Source of the DNA: Streptomyces sp. MspMP-M5
GTDB lineage: Bacteria; Actinomycetota; Actinomycetes; Streptomycetales; Streptomycetaceae
DNA length: 64,000 nt
Reading direction: 5' to 3'
Assembly: GCF_000373585.1 (NCBI RefSeq)
Contig: NZ_KB891940.1
Location: forward strand, 180,610 to 244,609
This document shows, one piece after another, positions 43,272 through 52,500 of this stretch (its first letter is position 1; each line of letters opens with the position of its first letter). The position numbers and the translations under genes were made by a program. The notes beneath the pieces were generated by a model that was given only the letters and a program-made list of their open reading frames with translations, was not told where the DNA came from and did not search any database.

Positions 43272-44836
43272 CCGCGCTGCGCCCCGAGCGCGACGGACGG
43301 CCCCACGAGCCGTACGACGACCAGCCGTACGCTCCGCACGAGCCGTACGCGGCGGACACCCCGTACGAACGGTCCGACGCGCTGGAGACGGCGGTTCAGC
43401 GGCTCGACGACCCGCTGAACGACCCCCTGCCCGGCCGCGCCCCCGGGCACCACCCGGGCGCGGGCCCCTACCCGCAGGAAACGCCGACCGCCGGCACCGG
43501 CGGGGGAGTCACGGCCGAGGGCTCGCCGTGGTTCCGGCCCCGCCAGGACCCCTCGGCGTCCCCCCGCCCCGCGCCGCACACCGCGCCGCGGCGCCCGGCA
43601 CGGCACCGCAAGCCCGGCCCCGGGGACGCGGTCCCCCCGCCCCGGCCCGCCCGCCCCCACGCCCCCGAAGCCGACGCCTACAGCCAGGTGAACGGCGGCC
43701 TCGGCCACGGCAGATACGCCCCGCCCGCCGAACGCATACCCGGCCCGCACGGCGTCCCGGAGGCCCTGACCGCGCCCCTCCCCACGATCCAGCCCCTGCT
43801 TCCGCCGCGGTCCGTTCGGCCCGCCCGGTCCGCGCCGGCCGAGACTCCGTCGCGGCCGGACAACGAGACCATGGCGCTGCGCCAGGCCGAACAGCACGGC
43901 GGGGGCACCGTTTCACGTGAAACCAGCGGCACCGTTTCACGTGAAACCGACGCCGCCACCGCCGTTTCACGTGAAACCACGGCGCTTCCGGCGACGGGCG
44001 GCCGCGCGGCCCGCCGCAAGGCCGCCCAGGCCGCCGCCAAACGCGGTGGCCGCCACGGCCGCCATGGCTCCCGCGCCGCCTCGGCCTTGGCTGCGCCGGC
44101 CGAGACGCCCAAGGCCCCCATGACCCGCGTCGAGGCCCGCCGGGCCCAGCGCGCCGCCAAGGACAGCCCCGGCCTGATCGCCAGCCGCGCGCTGGGCGAA
44201 GTGTTCATCACCCTCGGCGTGTTGATGCTGCTCTTCGTCACCTACCAACTGTGGTGGACCAACGTCATGGCCGACGAGGAGGCCGGCGGCGCCACCAAGA
44301 ACCTCCAGCAGCAGTGGGACAAGGGCGGCGGCGAGAAGAAGAACCTCGCCGAGGGCGAGCGCTTCGGCATCATGTACATCCCCAAGCTGGATGTGAAGGC
44401 CCCGATCGCCGAAGGCATCGACAAGCACTCCGTCCTCGACCACGGCATGATCGGCCACTACGGCCCTGCCAGCGGCATCAAGACCGCAATGCCCTGGGAC
44501 AAGACCGGCAACTTCGCCGTCGCCGCGCACCGCAACACCCACGGCGAGCCGTTCCGCTACATCAACCGCCTCACCAAGGGCGACAAGATCGTCGTGGAGA
44601 CGCAGAGCGCCTACTACACCTACGAGATGGAGAGCGTCCTTCCGCAGACCTCGCCCAGCAACACCAGCGTGATCAACCCGGTGCCGCCCGGCTCGGGATT
44701 CACCAGGCCGGGGCGCTACATCACCCTGACCACCTGCACCCCCGAGTTCACCAGTACCTATCGGCTGATCGTCTGGGGCAAGATGGTCGACGAGCGGCCG
44801 CGGAGCAAGGGCAAACCGGAAGCGCTCGCCGGCTGA
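43268..44836 (+). CDS. Class E sortase with long disordered N-terminus carrying three parS sites (second of three)
   Basis: The 522-residue protein has a Pro-rich, probably disordered N-terminal part of about 290 residues, then a membrane span (LGEVFITLGVLMLLFVTYQL) and a sortase domain. His is in AVAAHRN, with C490 (ITLTTCTPE) and R499. The usual cytoplasmic tail of class E sortases is much shorter. Residues 215-237 contain VSRET three times because the DNA there holds three parS elements, all in the same phase. GTG 43268 overlaps the amidotransferase stop (GTGA). The tail is thus partly shaped by its DNA-level role in chromosome segregation. Confidence 0.9.
   Translation: MTALRPERDGRPHEPYDDQPYAPHEPYAADTPYERSDALETAVQRLDDPLNDPLPGRAPGHHPGAGPYPQETPTAGTGGGVTAEGSPWFRPRQDPSASPRPAPHTAPRRPARHRKPGPGDAVPPPRPARPHAPEADAYSQVNGGLGHGRYAPPAERIPGPHGVPEALTAPLPTIQPLLPPRSVRPARSAPAETPSRPDNETMALRQAEQHGGGTVSRETSGTVSRETDAATAVSRETTALPATGGRAARRKAAQAAAKRGGRHGRHGSRAASALAAPAETPKAPMTRVEARRAQRAAKDSPGLIASRALGEVFITLGVLMLLFVTYQLWWTNVMADEEAGGATKNLQQQWDKGGGEKKNLAEGERFGIMYIPKLDVKAPIAEGIDKHSVLDHGMIGHYGPASGIKTAMPWDKTGNFAVAAHRNTHGEPFRYINRLTKGDKIVVETQSAYYTYEMESVLPQTSPSNTSVINPVPPGSGFTRPGRYITLTTCTPEFTSTYRLIVWGKMVDERPRSKGKPEALAG
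43910..43977. promoter_or_regulatory. Three parS (ParB-binding) sites inside a sortase gene
   Basis: The perfect 14-bp palindrome GTTTCACGTGAAAC occurs at 43910-43923, 43934-43947 and 43964-43977, with starts 24 and 30 bp apart. This is the Streptomyces parS consensus bound by ParB, which nucleates the segregation complex near oriC. Each copy is read as VSRET. All three spacings are multiples of three, so they keep frame. Confidence 0.93.
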
Positions 44837-44862
44837 GCGGACGACTGAAGGGGAGCTACGCG

Positions 44863-45609
44863 GTGACTGCCAGCGGAATCGACGAGGAACTCGACCGGCC
44901 CGCGATGTCACCGGAGCCGCGCCGGGGGTGGCGCACCTTCGCCTCCGTCGTCAGCGTCATCGGTGAACTCCTCATCACCGCCGGCCTGATCATGGGCCTG
45001 TTCGTCGTCTACTCGCTGTGGTGGACCAACGTCCTCGCCGACCGCGAGTCGCACAAGCAGAGCGACCAGATCCGCAAGCACTGGGCGGCGACGCCACCGG
45101 GACCCAAGGGGCCGGGGGAGCTGGACACCAAGGACGGCATCGGCTTCCTGCACGTCCCGGCGATGAACAACGGCGAGGTGCTGGTCAAGAAGGGCACCGA
45201 CAGCGACATCCTCAACGAGGGCGTGGCCGGCTACTACACCAAGCCCGTCAAGTCCGGTCTGCCGCAGGACCCGCAGGGCAACTTCGCCCTCGCCGCCCAC
45301 CGTGACGGCCACGGCGCGAAGTTCCACAACATCGACAAGCTCAAGGCCGGCGACCCGATCGTCTTCGAGACCAAGGACACCTGGTACGTCTACAAGGTCT
45401 ACGCGACGCTGCCGCAGACCTCGAAGTACAACGTGAAGGTTCTCGAAAAGATCCCGGCCGAATCCGGCAAGCACAAGGCCGGCCGCTACATCACCCTCAC
45501 CACCTGCACCCCGGTCTTCACCTCGGAGTACCGCTACGTCGTCTGGGGCGAACTGGTCCGCACCCAGAAGGTCGACGCCGACCGTACGCCGCCCGTCGAA
45601 CTCCGCTAG
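44863..45609 (+). CDS. Class E sortase (third of three)
   Basis: The 248-residue protein has a membrane span (VIGELLITAGLIMGLFVVYS, 32-51) and a sortase domain with H146 (ALAAHRDGHG), C215 (LTTCTPVF) and R224. GTG 44863 follows GAAGGGGAG. Three class E sortases in one run is known for Streptomyces near crgA. The third has the shortest N-terminus and the family WWTNVLADRE motif shared with the second. It may be partly redundant in anchoring chaplin-type proteins. Confidence 0.92.
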   Translation: MTASGIDEELDRPAMSPEPRRGWRTFASVVSVIGELLITAGLIMGLFVVYSLWWTNVLADRESHKQSDQIRKHWAATPPGPKGPGELDTKDGIGFLHVPAMNNGEVLVKKGTDSDILNEGVAGYYTKPVKSGLPQDPQGNFALAAHRDGHGAKFHNIDKLKAGDPIVFETKDTWYVYKVYATLPQTSKYNVKVLEKIPAESGKHKAGRYITLTTCTPVFTSEYRYVVWGELVRTQKVDADRTPPVELR

Positions 45610-45855
45610 GCCAACCGTCAGGTCCTGGTTTTCCGTATCCAGCCCGCGCCGGTCCACGAGAACCTCCAGTGTGCCCTTTAAGCGCCGTCGGGACACCGCT
45701 GTAATGCAATGAGATTCGTGCTGCCTTGTAGGCCGGAGAGCTGCCGCACGCGGACGTGGCGGCGGCCCCCAGTGTGAGGCGATGGAGGCCGACGATCCGA
45801 GGGGCTCGCGAATTGGCTTAGACAGAGAACTCTCCACACCGGACAGCGGATACGA

Positions 45856-46143
45856 ATGTCAACCAGCCGCCGGTGGAGAAAGCCAGCGCCGCACCGACGT
45901 CACAGCCTGGGCAACCTGGCCCCGTGCAGCATCGAAGATCGCGCCGCACTGGCCCGCACATGCCTGAATCGAATGCAGTACCAACCCAGCCTGCTCGACG
46001 GATTCATCGCCGAGGCCGAACTGATCCCAGCTTCGCCATCACGTCGCCCCGAACCGAAAGTCTCAGTAGCCCAGCTGGTCCAGTTGGCGCTTGGAGCAGG
46101 CGTCGATGCGGTATGCGAGTGGCTGCTGATCAAGCGCTCGTAG
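45856..46143 (+). CDS. Hypothetical protein (doubtful)
   Basis: A 95-codon frame from ATG 45856 encodes a protein starting MSTSRRWRKPAPHRR and ending DAVCEWLLIKRS. GC3 is only moderate (roughly 70 percent by eye), and no ribosome-binding site is evident. The middle, from IEDRAALARTCLNRMQ onward, could be helical. I do not recognise the family. It may be a fragment of a larger gene. Confidence 0.3.
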   Translation: MSTSRRWRKPAPHRRHSLGNLAPCSIEDRAALARTCLNRMQYQPSLLDGFIAEAELIPASPSRRPEPKVSVAQLVQLALGAGVDAVCEWLLIKRS

Positions 46144-46161
46144 GCTGTTCTTGGTCAGCAT

Positions 46162-46299
46162 CTATTCCCGATCACTCGCCTCCCGGACGCGGTCGCGGGC
46201 GACCGCGAGCACGGAGCGGGTCAGATCCCAGAATGCGGCTGGTCCGATGATCAGCGAGATGTGCGTCCCACCTGGCCGCCTTATCGCAGTGCGTGACAT
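46162..46299 (-). CDS. Small hypothetical protein (doubtful)
   Basis: A 45-codon minus-strand frame from ATG 46299 is preceded by GGAGGG. It begins MSRTAIRRPGGTHISLIIG and ends VARDRVREASDRE. Ribosome-binding site and codon use are acceptable, but no family is recognised and it is very short. Confidence 0.3.
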   Translation of the reverse strand: MSRTAIRRPGGTHISLIIGPAAFWDLTRSVLAVARDRVREASDRE

Positions 46300-46839
46300 G
46301 GGGTCCCTCCGGCACACACATACGTACCAGTGGCTCGAGCGTGGTGCGCACGTCTTGTGCACGGTGTGCGCCGGTGGTGCGGTGGGACAGGCGGGACAAG
46401 AACGGGCCCGCGGTCGGGCGCTGTGGTCGGGTTCCCCTGGGGTGCCTTCGCGAGCAGATACTTCCGGGGCTCGCGTTTTCTCCGCACATCGGGGTTGCAG
46501 TTCCGCCGTTCTCGCTGCCCACTGGGTGGGGGCGTGCCGGCTCTCATTCGAATCTCGGAATACCGGCGGCGCCCATTCCCTGTGCCGGCCGCCCCTTCGG
46601 GGCATTAGTCCGAAATTTGAGGGAATTACAGTCAAATAGAAAATTTTACCAAAAATGGCTAGTGTGCGCGAGATGGAAAGCGTACCTGGCTTGAATGAGA
46701 GGGGCGGGATGGACATATTCGAGCATACGTGCGATCCTCGTTTGCAGTGTCGATGATCTCTCGTGGTTGAGATTTACGAGCTGGTCTTGGGCGTTCAAGT
46801 CATTCTTTGTTTCAGGGGATAGTAAAGGGGCTGTACTTG

Positions 46840-47220
46840 ATGAAGTGGAAGGCTGCTCGAACTGGACTTGTAATAGCTTCAGTTGCGGCGCTTTCGATTC
46901 CGGTTCTGGCTTCGCCTGCTCAGGCTTCGGGCGACTGCGGAACGCCAATGCTCTGTCTGTATTCCGACGAGTATTATGGGCATTCGAAGGGGGAAACATC
47001 CTTTGGGCCGAATTCGTGGCACGGTGAATGCTACAACACCTCCCATCCGATCCGTTCTGCTCAGGTGAACGGGCTGATTGGCTATGAGGAACCCTGGCAG
47101 GCTTATTGGGTGGTGGTTTACAAGGGTAAGAATTGCACGGGTATGAGTTACCAGCTAAAGCCTGGTGATAACCTTCACAGCAAGTCTGCCGCGTGGTCAC
47201 TTGCTTTGAAGCATAAGTGA
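46840..47220 (+). CDS. Small secreted protein, peptidase-inhibitor (I36-like) type
   Basis: The 126-residue protein has a Sec signal peptide (KWKAARTGLVIASVAALSIP, ending SPAQA near 31). The mature domain begins DCGTPMLCLYSDEYYGHSKG, with four Cys that can form two disulfides. The CLY..Y.G pattern recalls the I36 inhibitor/beta-gamma-crystallin-like secreted proteins of streptomycetes. A-ending and T-ending codons are far more frequent than in neighbours, suggesting horizontal transfer. ATG 46840 follows AAAGGGG; an earlier ATG at 46807 would spoil the signal peptide. The target is unknown. Confidence 0.75.
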   Translation: MKWKAARTGLVIASVAALSIPVLASPAQASGDCGTPMLCLYSDEYYGHSKGETSFGPNSWHGECYNTSHPIRSAQVNGLIGYEEPWQAYWVVVYKGKNCTGMSYQLKPGDNLHSKSAAWSLALKHK

Positions 47221-47381
47221 CATCAGGGATAGGCAGGCTCTTGGTCTTGGGCGTCGAGTTCAGAGCCTCTGCTAACTTGCTGATCCCCTTTTGGTTGCCT
47301 TGATCGGGGCGCTCTAAGAGCCTCGTAAGGTTGTCTTCGTCAAGAGATTACTCTCCAGAACTGAAAGCAGCCACTTGGGCC

Positions 47382-47463
47382 CCCGGTGCGACCTGCATAA
47401 AGTGGAGCTCCCGCGTCCCTTCCTAGGGACGCGGGAGCTCCACTTTATGCAGGTCGCACCGGG
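47382..47463. terminator. Very long perfect hairpin after pknB
   Basis: Two perfectly complementary 38-nt arms (47382-47419 and 47426-47463) with a 6-nt loop TTCCTA. The outer end touches the stop codon of the kinase gene. It terminates the minus-strand operon and probably also the plus-strand secreted-protein unit. A perfect stem of this length is exceptional. Confidence 0.8.
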
Positions 47464-49461
47464 CTAGTGTTTCTTCCCCCAGCCGAACGGCCCGCCGAAG
47501 ATGCCTCCGCTGTTGTCGCCGTTGTCGCCACCCACGGTGGTCAGGTTCACGGTGGTCGACGCGGGGTCGCCCTGGGTCCCCGGCGGCGGGTCCTGGTTCA
47601 CGACCATGGCGTTGTCGTCCTGCGAACTGCCGCCCGCGAACTGGATGCTGGTGAAGCCGGCCTGCTGCAGGATCTGCTTGGCGTCCTTGACCTTCTTGCC
47701 CCGTACCTCCGGGACCTGCGCCTGCGCGGCCTTGCCGACCGTCAGCGTGATCGTCGAGCTCTCGGCCACCTGGCTGTTCCCGGTCGGGGACTGCTGGATG
47801 ACCTTTCCGTTCTGCGCCGGGTCGGGCACATTCTGATAGGTCGGGTTGACGTGGAAGCCTTGGTCCTCCAACTGCTTCTTCGCCGCGTTGTAGTCCTGTC
47901 CCGTGACGTCCGGAACCGTCGCCTTCGGCGCCGCCTTGGCCACCGTCAGCGTGATCTGGGTGTCCTTGGCCGCCTGGGATGCCGCCTTGGGGTCCTGCCC
48001 CATGACGACGCCCTCCGTCCGGTCGGACTCCTTTTCCACCTTGGTGACGTTCTTGAAGCCCTTGCTGTTGAGCTCCTGCTGCGCGGCCTCGAACTGCATG
48101 CCCTGCACATCGGGCACGGACACCGTCACCGCGCCCGAGCACATCGTCACCTTGACCGTGCCGCCCTTGTCGAGCTTGCCGCCGTCCGCCGGATCCTGCT
48201 CGGTGATCTGCCCCTTCTTGGCGTTGTCACACTGCTTGCTGCCGTTCTTGACGACCTTGAAGGAGCTGTTCTCGCCGTAGGACTTCGCCTCCTGCAGCGT
48301 CTTGCCGACGAGGTTGGGCACCGTGACGGAGTTGCTCTTGTTGCTGTTGCTGAACATCGCCTTGCCGATGAAGATCGCACCGACCAGGACCAGGATCGCC
48401 GCCAGCACCAGCAGGATCGTCGAGACGTTGCTCTTCTTCTGGCCGCCGCCGCGCCGCCGGTCGCCGCGGTCCTCGTAGCCGTAGGCCCCGTCGTCCGGGT
48501 TCATCGGCGGCAGCATCGCCGTCTTCGGGCCGCCCGGGTCCTGCTGCGCCCGCAGCATCGTCGTCGGCTGGTCCTGCTCGCCGTAGCCGACCGCGCCCAG
48601 TGCGGCGGTCGCCGCGACCGGCTGGCCGTCCAGCGCCGCCTCGATGTCGGCCCGCATCTCGTCCGCCGACTGATAGCGGTAGTCCGGGTCCTTGACCAGT
48701 GCCTTGAGGACGATCGCGTCCATCTCCGGGGAGATCTCCGGATCGAAGGTGCTCGGCGGCTGCGGCTCCTCCCGCACATGCTGGTAGGCCACCGCGACCG
48801 GGGAGTCCCCGACGAACGGCGGCCGTACCGTCAGTAGCTCGTAGAGCAGACAGCCCGTCGAATACAGGTCGGAGCGGGCGTCGACCTGCTCGCCCTTGGC
48901 CTGCTCCGGCGACAGGTACTGGGCGGTACCGATCACCGCGGCGGTCTGCGTCATGGTCATCCCGGCGTCGCCCATGGCCCGGGCGATGCCGAAGTCCATC
49001 ACCTTGACCTGGCCGGTACGGGTCAGCATCACGTTGGCCGGCTTGATGTCGCGGTGCACGATCCCGGCGCGGTGCGAGTACTCCAGGGCCTGGAGCACAC
49101 CGATCGTCATCTCCAGCGACCGCTCCGGCAGCAGCTTCCGCCCGGAGTGCAGCAGCTCACGGAGCGTGGACCCGTCCACGTACTCCATGACGATGTACGG
49201 GATCGACACCCCGTCGACGTAGTCCTCGCCGGTGTCGTAGACCGCGACGATGGACGGGTGGTTCAGCGAGGCGGCCGACTGGGCCTCACGGCGGAACCGG
49301 GCCTGGAAGGACGGATCGCGGGCGAGGTCCGCCCGCAGGGTCTTCACCGCCACGGTGCGGCCCAGGCGGGTGTCATGCGCGAGGTAGACCTCCGCCATGC
49401 CACCACGGCCGAGCACCGAGCCCAGCTCGTACCGGCCGCCGAGGCGACGCGGCTCTTCCAT
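47464..49461 (-). CDS. pknB: Serine/threonine protein kinase with PASTA repeats (PknB)
   Basis: The 665-residue protein has a Hanks-type kinase domain: glycine loop LGRGGMAEVY, K40, HRD with D138, DFG at 156-158 and APE-equivalent SPEQ. A cytoplasmic linker, a membrane span (347-370) and four extracellular PASTA repeats follow (each with VPxVxG). PknB senses peptidoglycan fragments or lipid II and phosphorylates division and wall-synthesis proteins. It is last in the operon fhaA-fhaB-pstP-ftsW-pbpA-pknB. The tail GGIFGGPFGWGKKH is Gly-rich. Confidence 0.95.
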   Translation of the reverse strand: MEEPRRLGGRYELGSVLGRGGMAEVYLAHDTRLGRTVAVKTLRADLARDPSFQARFRREAQSAASLNHPSIVAVYDTGEDYVDGVSIPYIVMEYVDGSTLRELLHSGRKLLPERSLEMTIGVLQALEYSHRAGIVHRDIKPANVMLTRTGQVKVMDFGIARAMGDAGMTMTQTAAVIGTAQYLSPEQAKGEQVDARSDLYSTGCLLYELLTVRPPFVGDSPVAVAYQHVREEPQPPSTFDPEISPEMDAIVLKALVKDPDYRYQSADEMRADIEAALDGQPVAATAALGAVGYGEQDQPTTMLRAQQDPGGPKTAMLPPMNPDDGAYGYEDRGDRRRGGGQKKSNVSTILLVLAAILVLVGAIFIGKAMFSNSNKSNSVTVPNLVGKTLQEAKSYGENSSFKVVKNGSKQCDNAKKGQITEQDPADGGKLDKGGTVKVTMCSGAVTVSVPDVQGMQFEAAQQELNSKGFKNVTKVEKESDRTEGVVMGQDPKAASQAAKDTQITLTVAKAAPKATVPDVTGQDYNAAKKQLEDQGFHVNPTYQNVPDPAQNGKVIQQSPTGNSQVAESSTITLTVGKAAQAQVPEVRGKKVKDAKQILQQAGFTSIQFAGGSSQDDNAMVVNQDPPPGTQGDPASTTVNLTTVGGDNGDNSGGIFGGPFGWGKKH

Positions 49462-49613
49462 AAGCTTCTCCAGCCCTCTCCGTCAGTCCCGACCGCACCC
49501 GTGTGTGGTCCGGCGGTGTGCTGTCCGGGCATACCGTACCCGGCACGCCGTACCGCACCGGACCGGAGCCGCAACCTGATACGTGACCGGTATCGCCGTC
49601 GCCATGACCGGCG

Positions 49614-51083
49614 TCACCGCTCGCCTTCGATGACCGCCTCCATCACGCCCTTCGCGATCGGAGCGGCGAGCTTGCCGCCGGCGATGTCGCCGCGCAGGGT
49701 GTCCGACCCCTCGATCACGACGGCCACCGCGACCGGGGTGCCCTTGCCGGTCTTCGCGTACGAGATGAACCAGGCGTACGGATTGTCCTTGTTGTTCTCG
49801 CCGTGCTGCGCGGTACCGGTCTTGCCACCCACGGTGACCCCGTCGATCTGCGCGCTGGTGCCCGTGCCCTCCTTGACCACGGTCTCCATCATGCTCTGGA
49901 GCTTCTGGGCGTTCTGCGGGCTCAGCGGCCGGCTCATCTCCTGCGGCGTGTGCTGCTGCACCACGTTGAGGTTCGGCGCCACCAGCTGATCGACCATGTA
50001 CGGCTTCATCAGCTTGCCGCCGTTGGCGACCGCCGACGCGACCATCGCCATCTGCAGCGGTGTGGCGCGGTTCGACGCCTGCCCGATGCCCGCCATCGCG
50101 TTCTGCGGCCGGTTGTCCTTGGGGAAGACGCTCTCCGCGGCCCGCACCGGAGTGTCGATCCGCGCGTTGTTGAAGCCGAACTTCTCCGCCTCGGCCTTCA
50201 TCTTCGCGTTGCCGAGGTCCGCGCTGACCTTGCCGAAGACGGTGTTGCAGGACAGCCGCAGGGCCTCCCGCAGCGACACGTTCTCGCAGGCGATGCTGCC
50301 CTCGTTGTTCAGCGGCTGGTGCGCGGTGTCCGGCAGGATGTACGGCACCGGCGAGTTGGTCTTGGCGTCGACATCGGTGTAGAGGCCGTTCTCCAGCGCC
50401 GCGGCGGCCGTCACCACCTTGAACGTGGAGCCGGGCGGGTAGGTCTGCCGCAGCGCCCGGTTCAGCATCGGGTCGTCCGGGTCGTTCTTCTTCAGCAGCG
50501 CGTTGTACGCCTCGGCGTCCTTGTTCGTCATCCCCGCGAACGTCGACGGGTCGTACGACGGCGTGCTGGCCAGCGCCAGGATCGCCCCGGTCTCCGGGTT
50601 GAGCGCCACCACGGCGCCCTTCTTGTCCCCGAGCCCGTCGAACGCCGCCTTCTGCGCCTTGGCGTCCAGGGTGGTCACCACGTTCCCGCCCTTCTGCTTG
50701 CCGCCGGTGAACATGTCCACCGTGCGGCTGAAGAAGAGCCGGTCGTCGCTGCCGGTCAGGATCGCGTCGTTCAGCTTCTCCAGCTGGTTGGAGTCGAACG
50801 CCTGCGACGCGTAGCCCGTCACCGGGGCCCACATCTTGCCGTTCTTGTACGTGCGCTTGTACTTGAAGTCACCGGTGTCGGTGGTCACCGAGCCGGTGAC
50901 GGCCTTGCCGTCGACGATGATGTTGCCGCGCGGCGTGCTGTAGCGCTCGATCGCCACCCGGCGGTTGTGCGGATCGTTCTTGAGCTGGTCGCTCTCGACG
51001 AACTGCACCCAGTTCACGCGGACGAGCAGGGCGAGGACGAGCAGGCCGCAGAAGACCGCGACCCGTCGCAGTGGCTTGTTCAC
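49614..51083 (-). CDS. pbpA: Penicillin-binding protein (PbpA, class B transpeptidase)
   Basis: The 489-residue protein has a membrane anchor (VAVFCGLLVLALLVRVNWVQ, 8-27), a dimerisation domain and a transpeptidase domain. The catalytic motifs are S219-TF-K222, S278-C-N280 and K421-T-G. It cross-links peptidoglycan during polar growth or division. Its ATG overlaps the ftsW-like stop (ATGA), so the polymerase and transpeptidase pair are coupled. A 152-bp spacer separates it from pknB. Confidence 0.95.
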   Translation of the reverse strand: MNKPLRRVAVFCGLLVLALLVRVNWVQFVESDQLKNDPHNRRVAIERYSTPRGNIIVDGKAVTGSVTTDTGDFKYKRTYKNGKMWAPVTGYASQAFDSNQLEKLNDAILTGSDDRLFFSRTVDMFTGGKQKGGNVVTTLDAKAQKAAFDGLGDKKGAVVALNPETGAILALASTPSYDPSTFAGMTNKDAEAYNALLKKNDPDDPMLNRALRQTYPPGSTFKVVTAAAALENGLYTDVDAKTNSPVPYILPDTAHQPLNNEGSIACENVSLREALRLSCNTVFGKVSADLGNAKMKAEAEKFGFNNARIDTPVRAAESVFPKDNRPQNAMAGIGQASNRATPLQMAMVASAVANGGKLMKPYMVDQLVAPNLNVVQQHTPQEMSRPLSPQNAQKLQSMMETVVKEGTGTSAQIDGVTVGGKTGTAQHGENNKDNPYAWFISYAKTGKGTPVAVAVVIEGSDTLRGDIAGGKLAAPIAKGVMEAVIEGER

Positions 51084-52477
51084 GGTCGGACCACCTGGGT
51101 CATCTCGGCGTCGGTGGACGGGGCGGGAGCAGGGGCGGGACGGCGCGCAGTGTCACTGATCCGGAGCAGGATGCCCACCAGCGCCCAGTTGGCGATCACG
51201 GACGAACCACCCTGCGCCAGGAACGGCATCGTCATACCGGTCAGCGGAATGAGGCCCGTCACACCGCCGGCGACGACGAAGACCTGCAGCGCGAAGGCGC
51301 CGGAGAGCCCGACGGCCAGCAGCTTGCCGAACGGGTCGCGGGCGGCCAGCGCCGTACGGATGCCGCGCTCGATCAGCAGGCCGTACAGCAGCAGGATCGC
51401 CATCAGGCCGGCCAGGCCGATCTCCTCGCCGACGGTGGCGAGGATGTAGTCGCTCTTCGGGGCGATACCGCCGATGAGCCGCGAGTAGCCCTGCCCGAGG
51501 CCGGACCCCATGAGGCCGCCGGAGCCGAAGGAGTACATCGACTGCGCGGTCTCCGTCACACCGCCGTTCTGCAGCTCCAGCGGGTTGAGCCAGTTGTGGA
51601 CGCGCACCTGGACGTGGGATTCGAAGGTGGCCACCGCGACCGCGCCGCCGGCGCTCAGCAGCAGACCGAAGACGATCCAGCTGGTGCGCTCGGTGGCGAC
51701 GTACAGCATGATCACGAAGAGGCCGAAGAAGAGCAGCGAGGTGCCCAGGTCGGTCTCGAAGACCAGGATCATCAGGCTCAGCGCCCAGATCACCAGGATC
51801 GGCCCGAGGTCCCGGCCGCGCGGGAGGTACAGGCCCATGAAGCGGCGGCTGGCCAGCGCCAGCGCGTCCCGCTTCACCATCAGATAGCCCGCGAAGAAGA
51901 TCGCGATGATGATCTTCGCGAACTCACCGGGCTGCAGCGAACCGACACCGGGGATCGTGATCCAGATGCGCGCGCCGAAACGGGCCGGGAAGAAGATCGG
52001 GGCGATCAGCAGGACCAGCGCCACCACCATCGAGATGTAGGTGTAGCGCTGCAGCACACGGTGGTCCTTGAGGAAGACCAGCACACCCAGGAAGAGCGCG
52101 ACACCCAGCGTCGACCACATCAGCTGGCCCGGCGCCATGGCACCGCCCAGCTGCGGGGTGCTGATCTTCGGCTCCTGGTCGAGCCGCCAGATGAACACCA
52201 GCCCCAGACCGTTCAGCAGCGTCGCGATGGGCAGCATCAACGGATCCGCGTACGGCGCCCACTTGCGCACCACGAGATGCGTGACCCCCGCCAGCAACGC
52301 CAGCCCCAGTGTGTAGCCCAGCGCCCCCGCGGGCACCGAACCGTCCTTCGCCAGACCGACGTTGATGTAGGCGAACACCGGGATCAGCACCGCGAAGACC
52401 AGCAGGGCCAGTTCGGTGTTGCGGCGGCTCGGCGCGGCGAACGTGCCCACGGTCGTCGTGGTCGTTGTGCTGCTCAT
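51080..52477 (-). CDS. SEDS peptidoglycan polymerase (FtsW/RodA family)
   Basis: The 465-residue protein has ten or more membrane spans and the SEDS signatures (GTDLGTSLLFFGLF-type block in FETDLGTSLLFFGLFV, GLGQGYSRL, GLTGLIPLTGMTMPFLAQGG). SEDS proteins polymerise glycan strands from lipid II together with a class B PBP. The partner is the overlapping PbpA. It is the non-division copy of the pknB operon, so RodA-like is as good a name as FtsW. Confidence 0.93.
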   Translation of the reverse strand: MSSTTTTTTVGTFAAPSRRNTELALLVFAVLIPVFAYINVGLAKDGSVPAGALGYTLGLALLAGVTHLVVRKWAPYADPLMLPIATLLNGLGLVFIWRLDQEPKISTPQLGGAMAPGQLMWSTLGVALFLGVLVFLKDHRVLQRYTYISMVVALVLLIAPIFFPARFGARIWITIPGVGSLQPGEFAKIIIAIFFAGYLMVKRDALALASRRFMGLYLPRGRDLGPILVIWALSLMILVFETDLGTSLLFFGLFVIMLYVATERTSWIVFGLLLSAGGAVAVATFESHVQVRVHNWLNPLELQNGGVTETAQSMYSFGSGGLMGSGLGQGYSRLIGGIAPKSDYILATVGEEIGLAGLMAILLLYGLLIERGIRTALAARDPFGKLLAVGLSGAFALQVFVVAGGVTGLIPLTGMTMPFLAQGGSSVIANWALVGILLRISDTARRPAPAPAPSTDAEMTQVVRP

Positions 52478-52500
52478 AAAACCTCCGGCCCCCTACGCCC

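Larger units (their letters stand above)
45610..46839. other. Inserted, lower-GC region between sortase 3 and the secreted-protein gene
   Basis: About 1.2 kb with at most two doubtful small frames (given separately). GC falls towards 46600-46840, where A/T-rich stretches such as ATAGAAAATTTTACC appear. These are rare in this genome and are a likely promoter area for the secreted protein. No transposase is recognised. Confidence 0.45.

Noticed and set aside
43910..43977. Three 14-bp repeats considered as a CRISPR or regulatory heptamer array
   Set aside because: Each is the exact parS palindrome, spacing is irregular, and they lie inside a coding frame.
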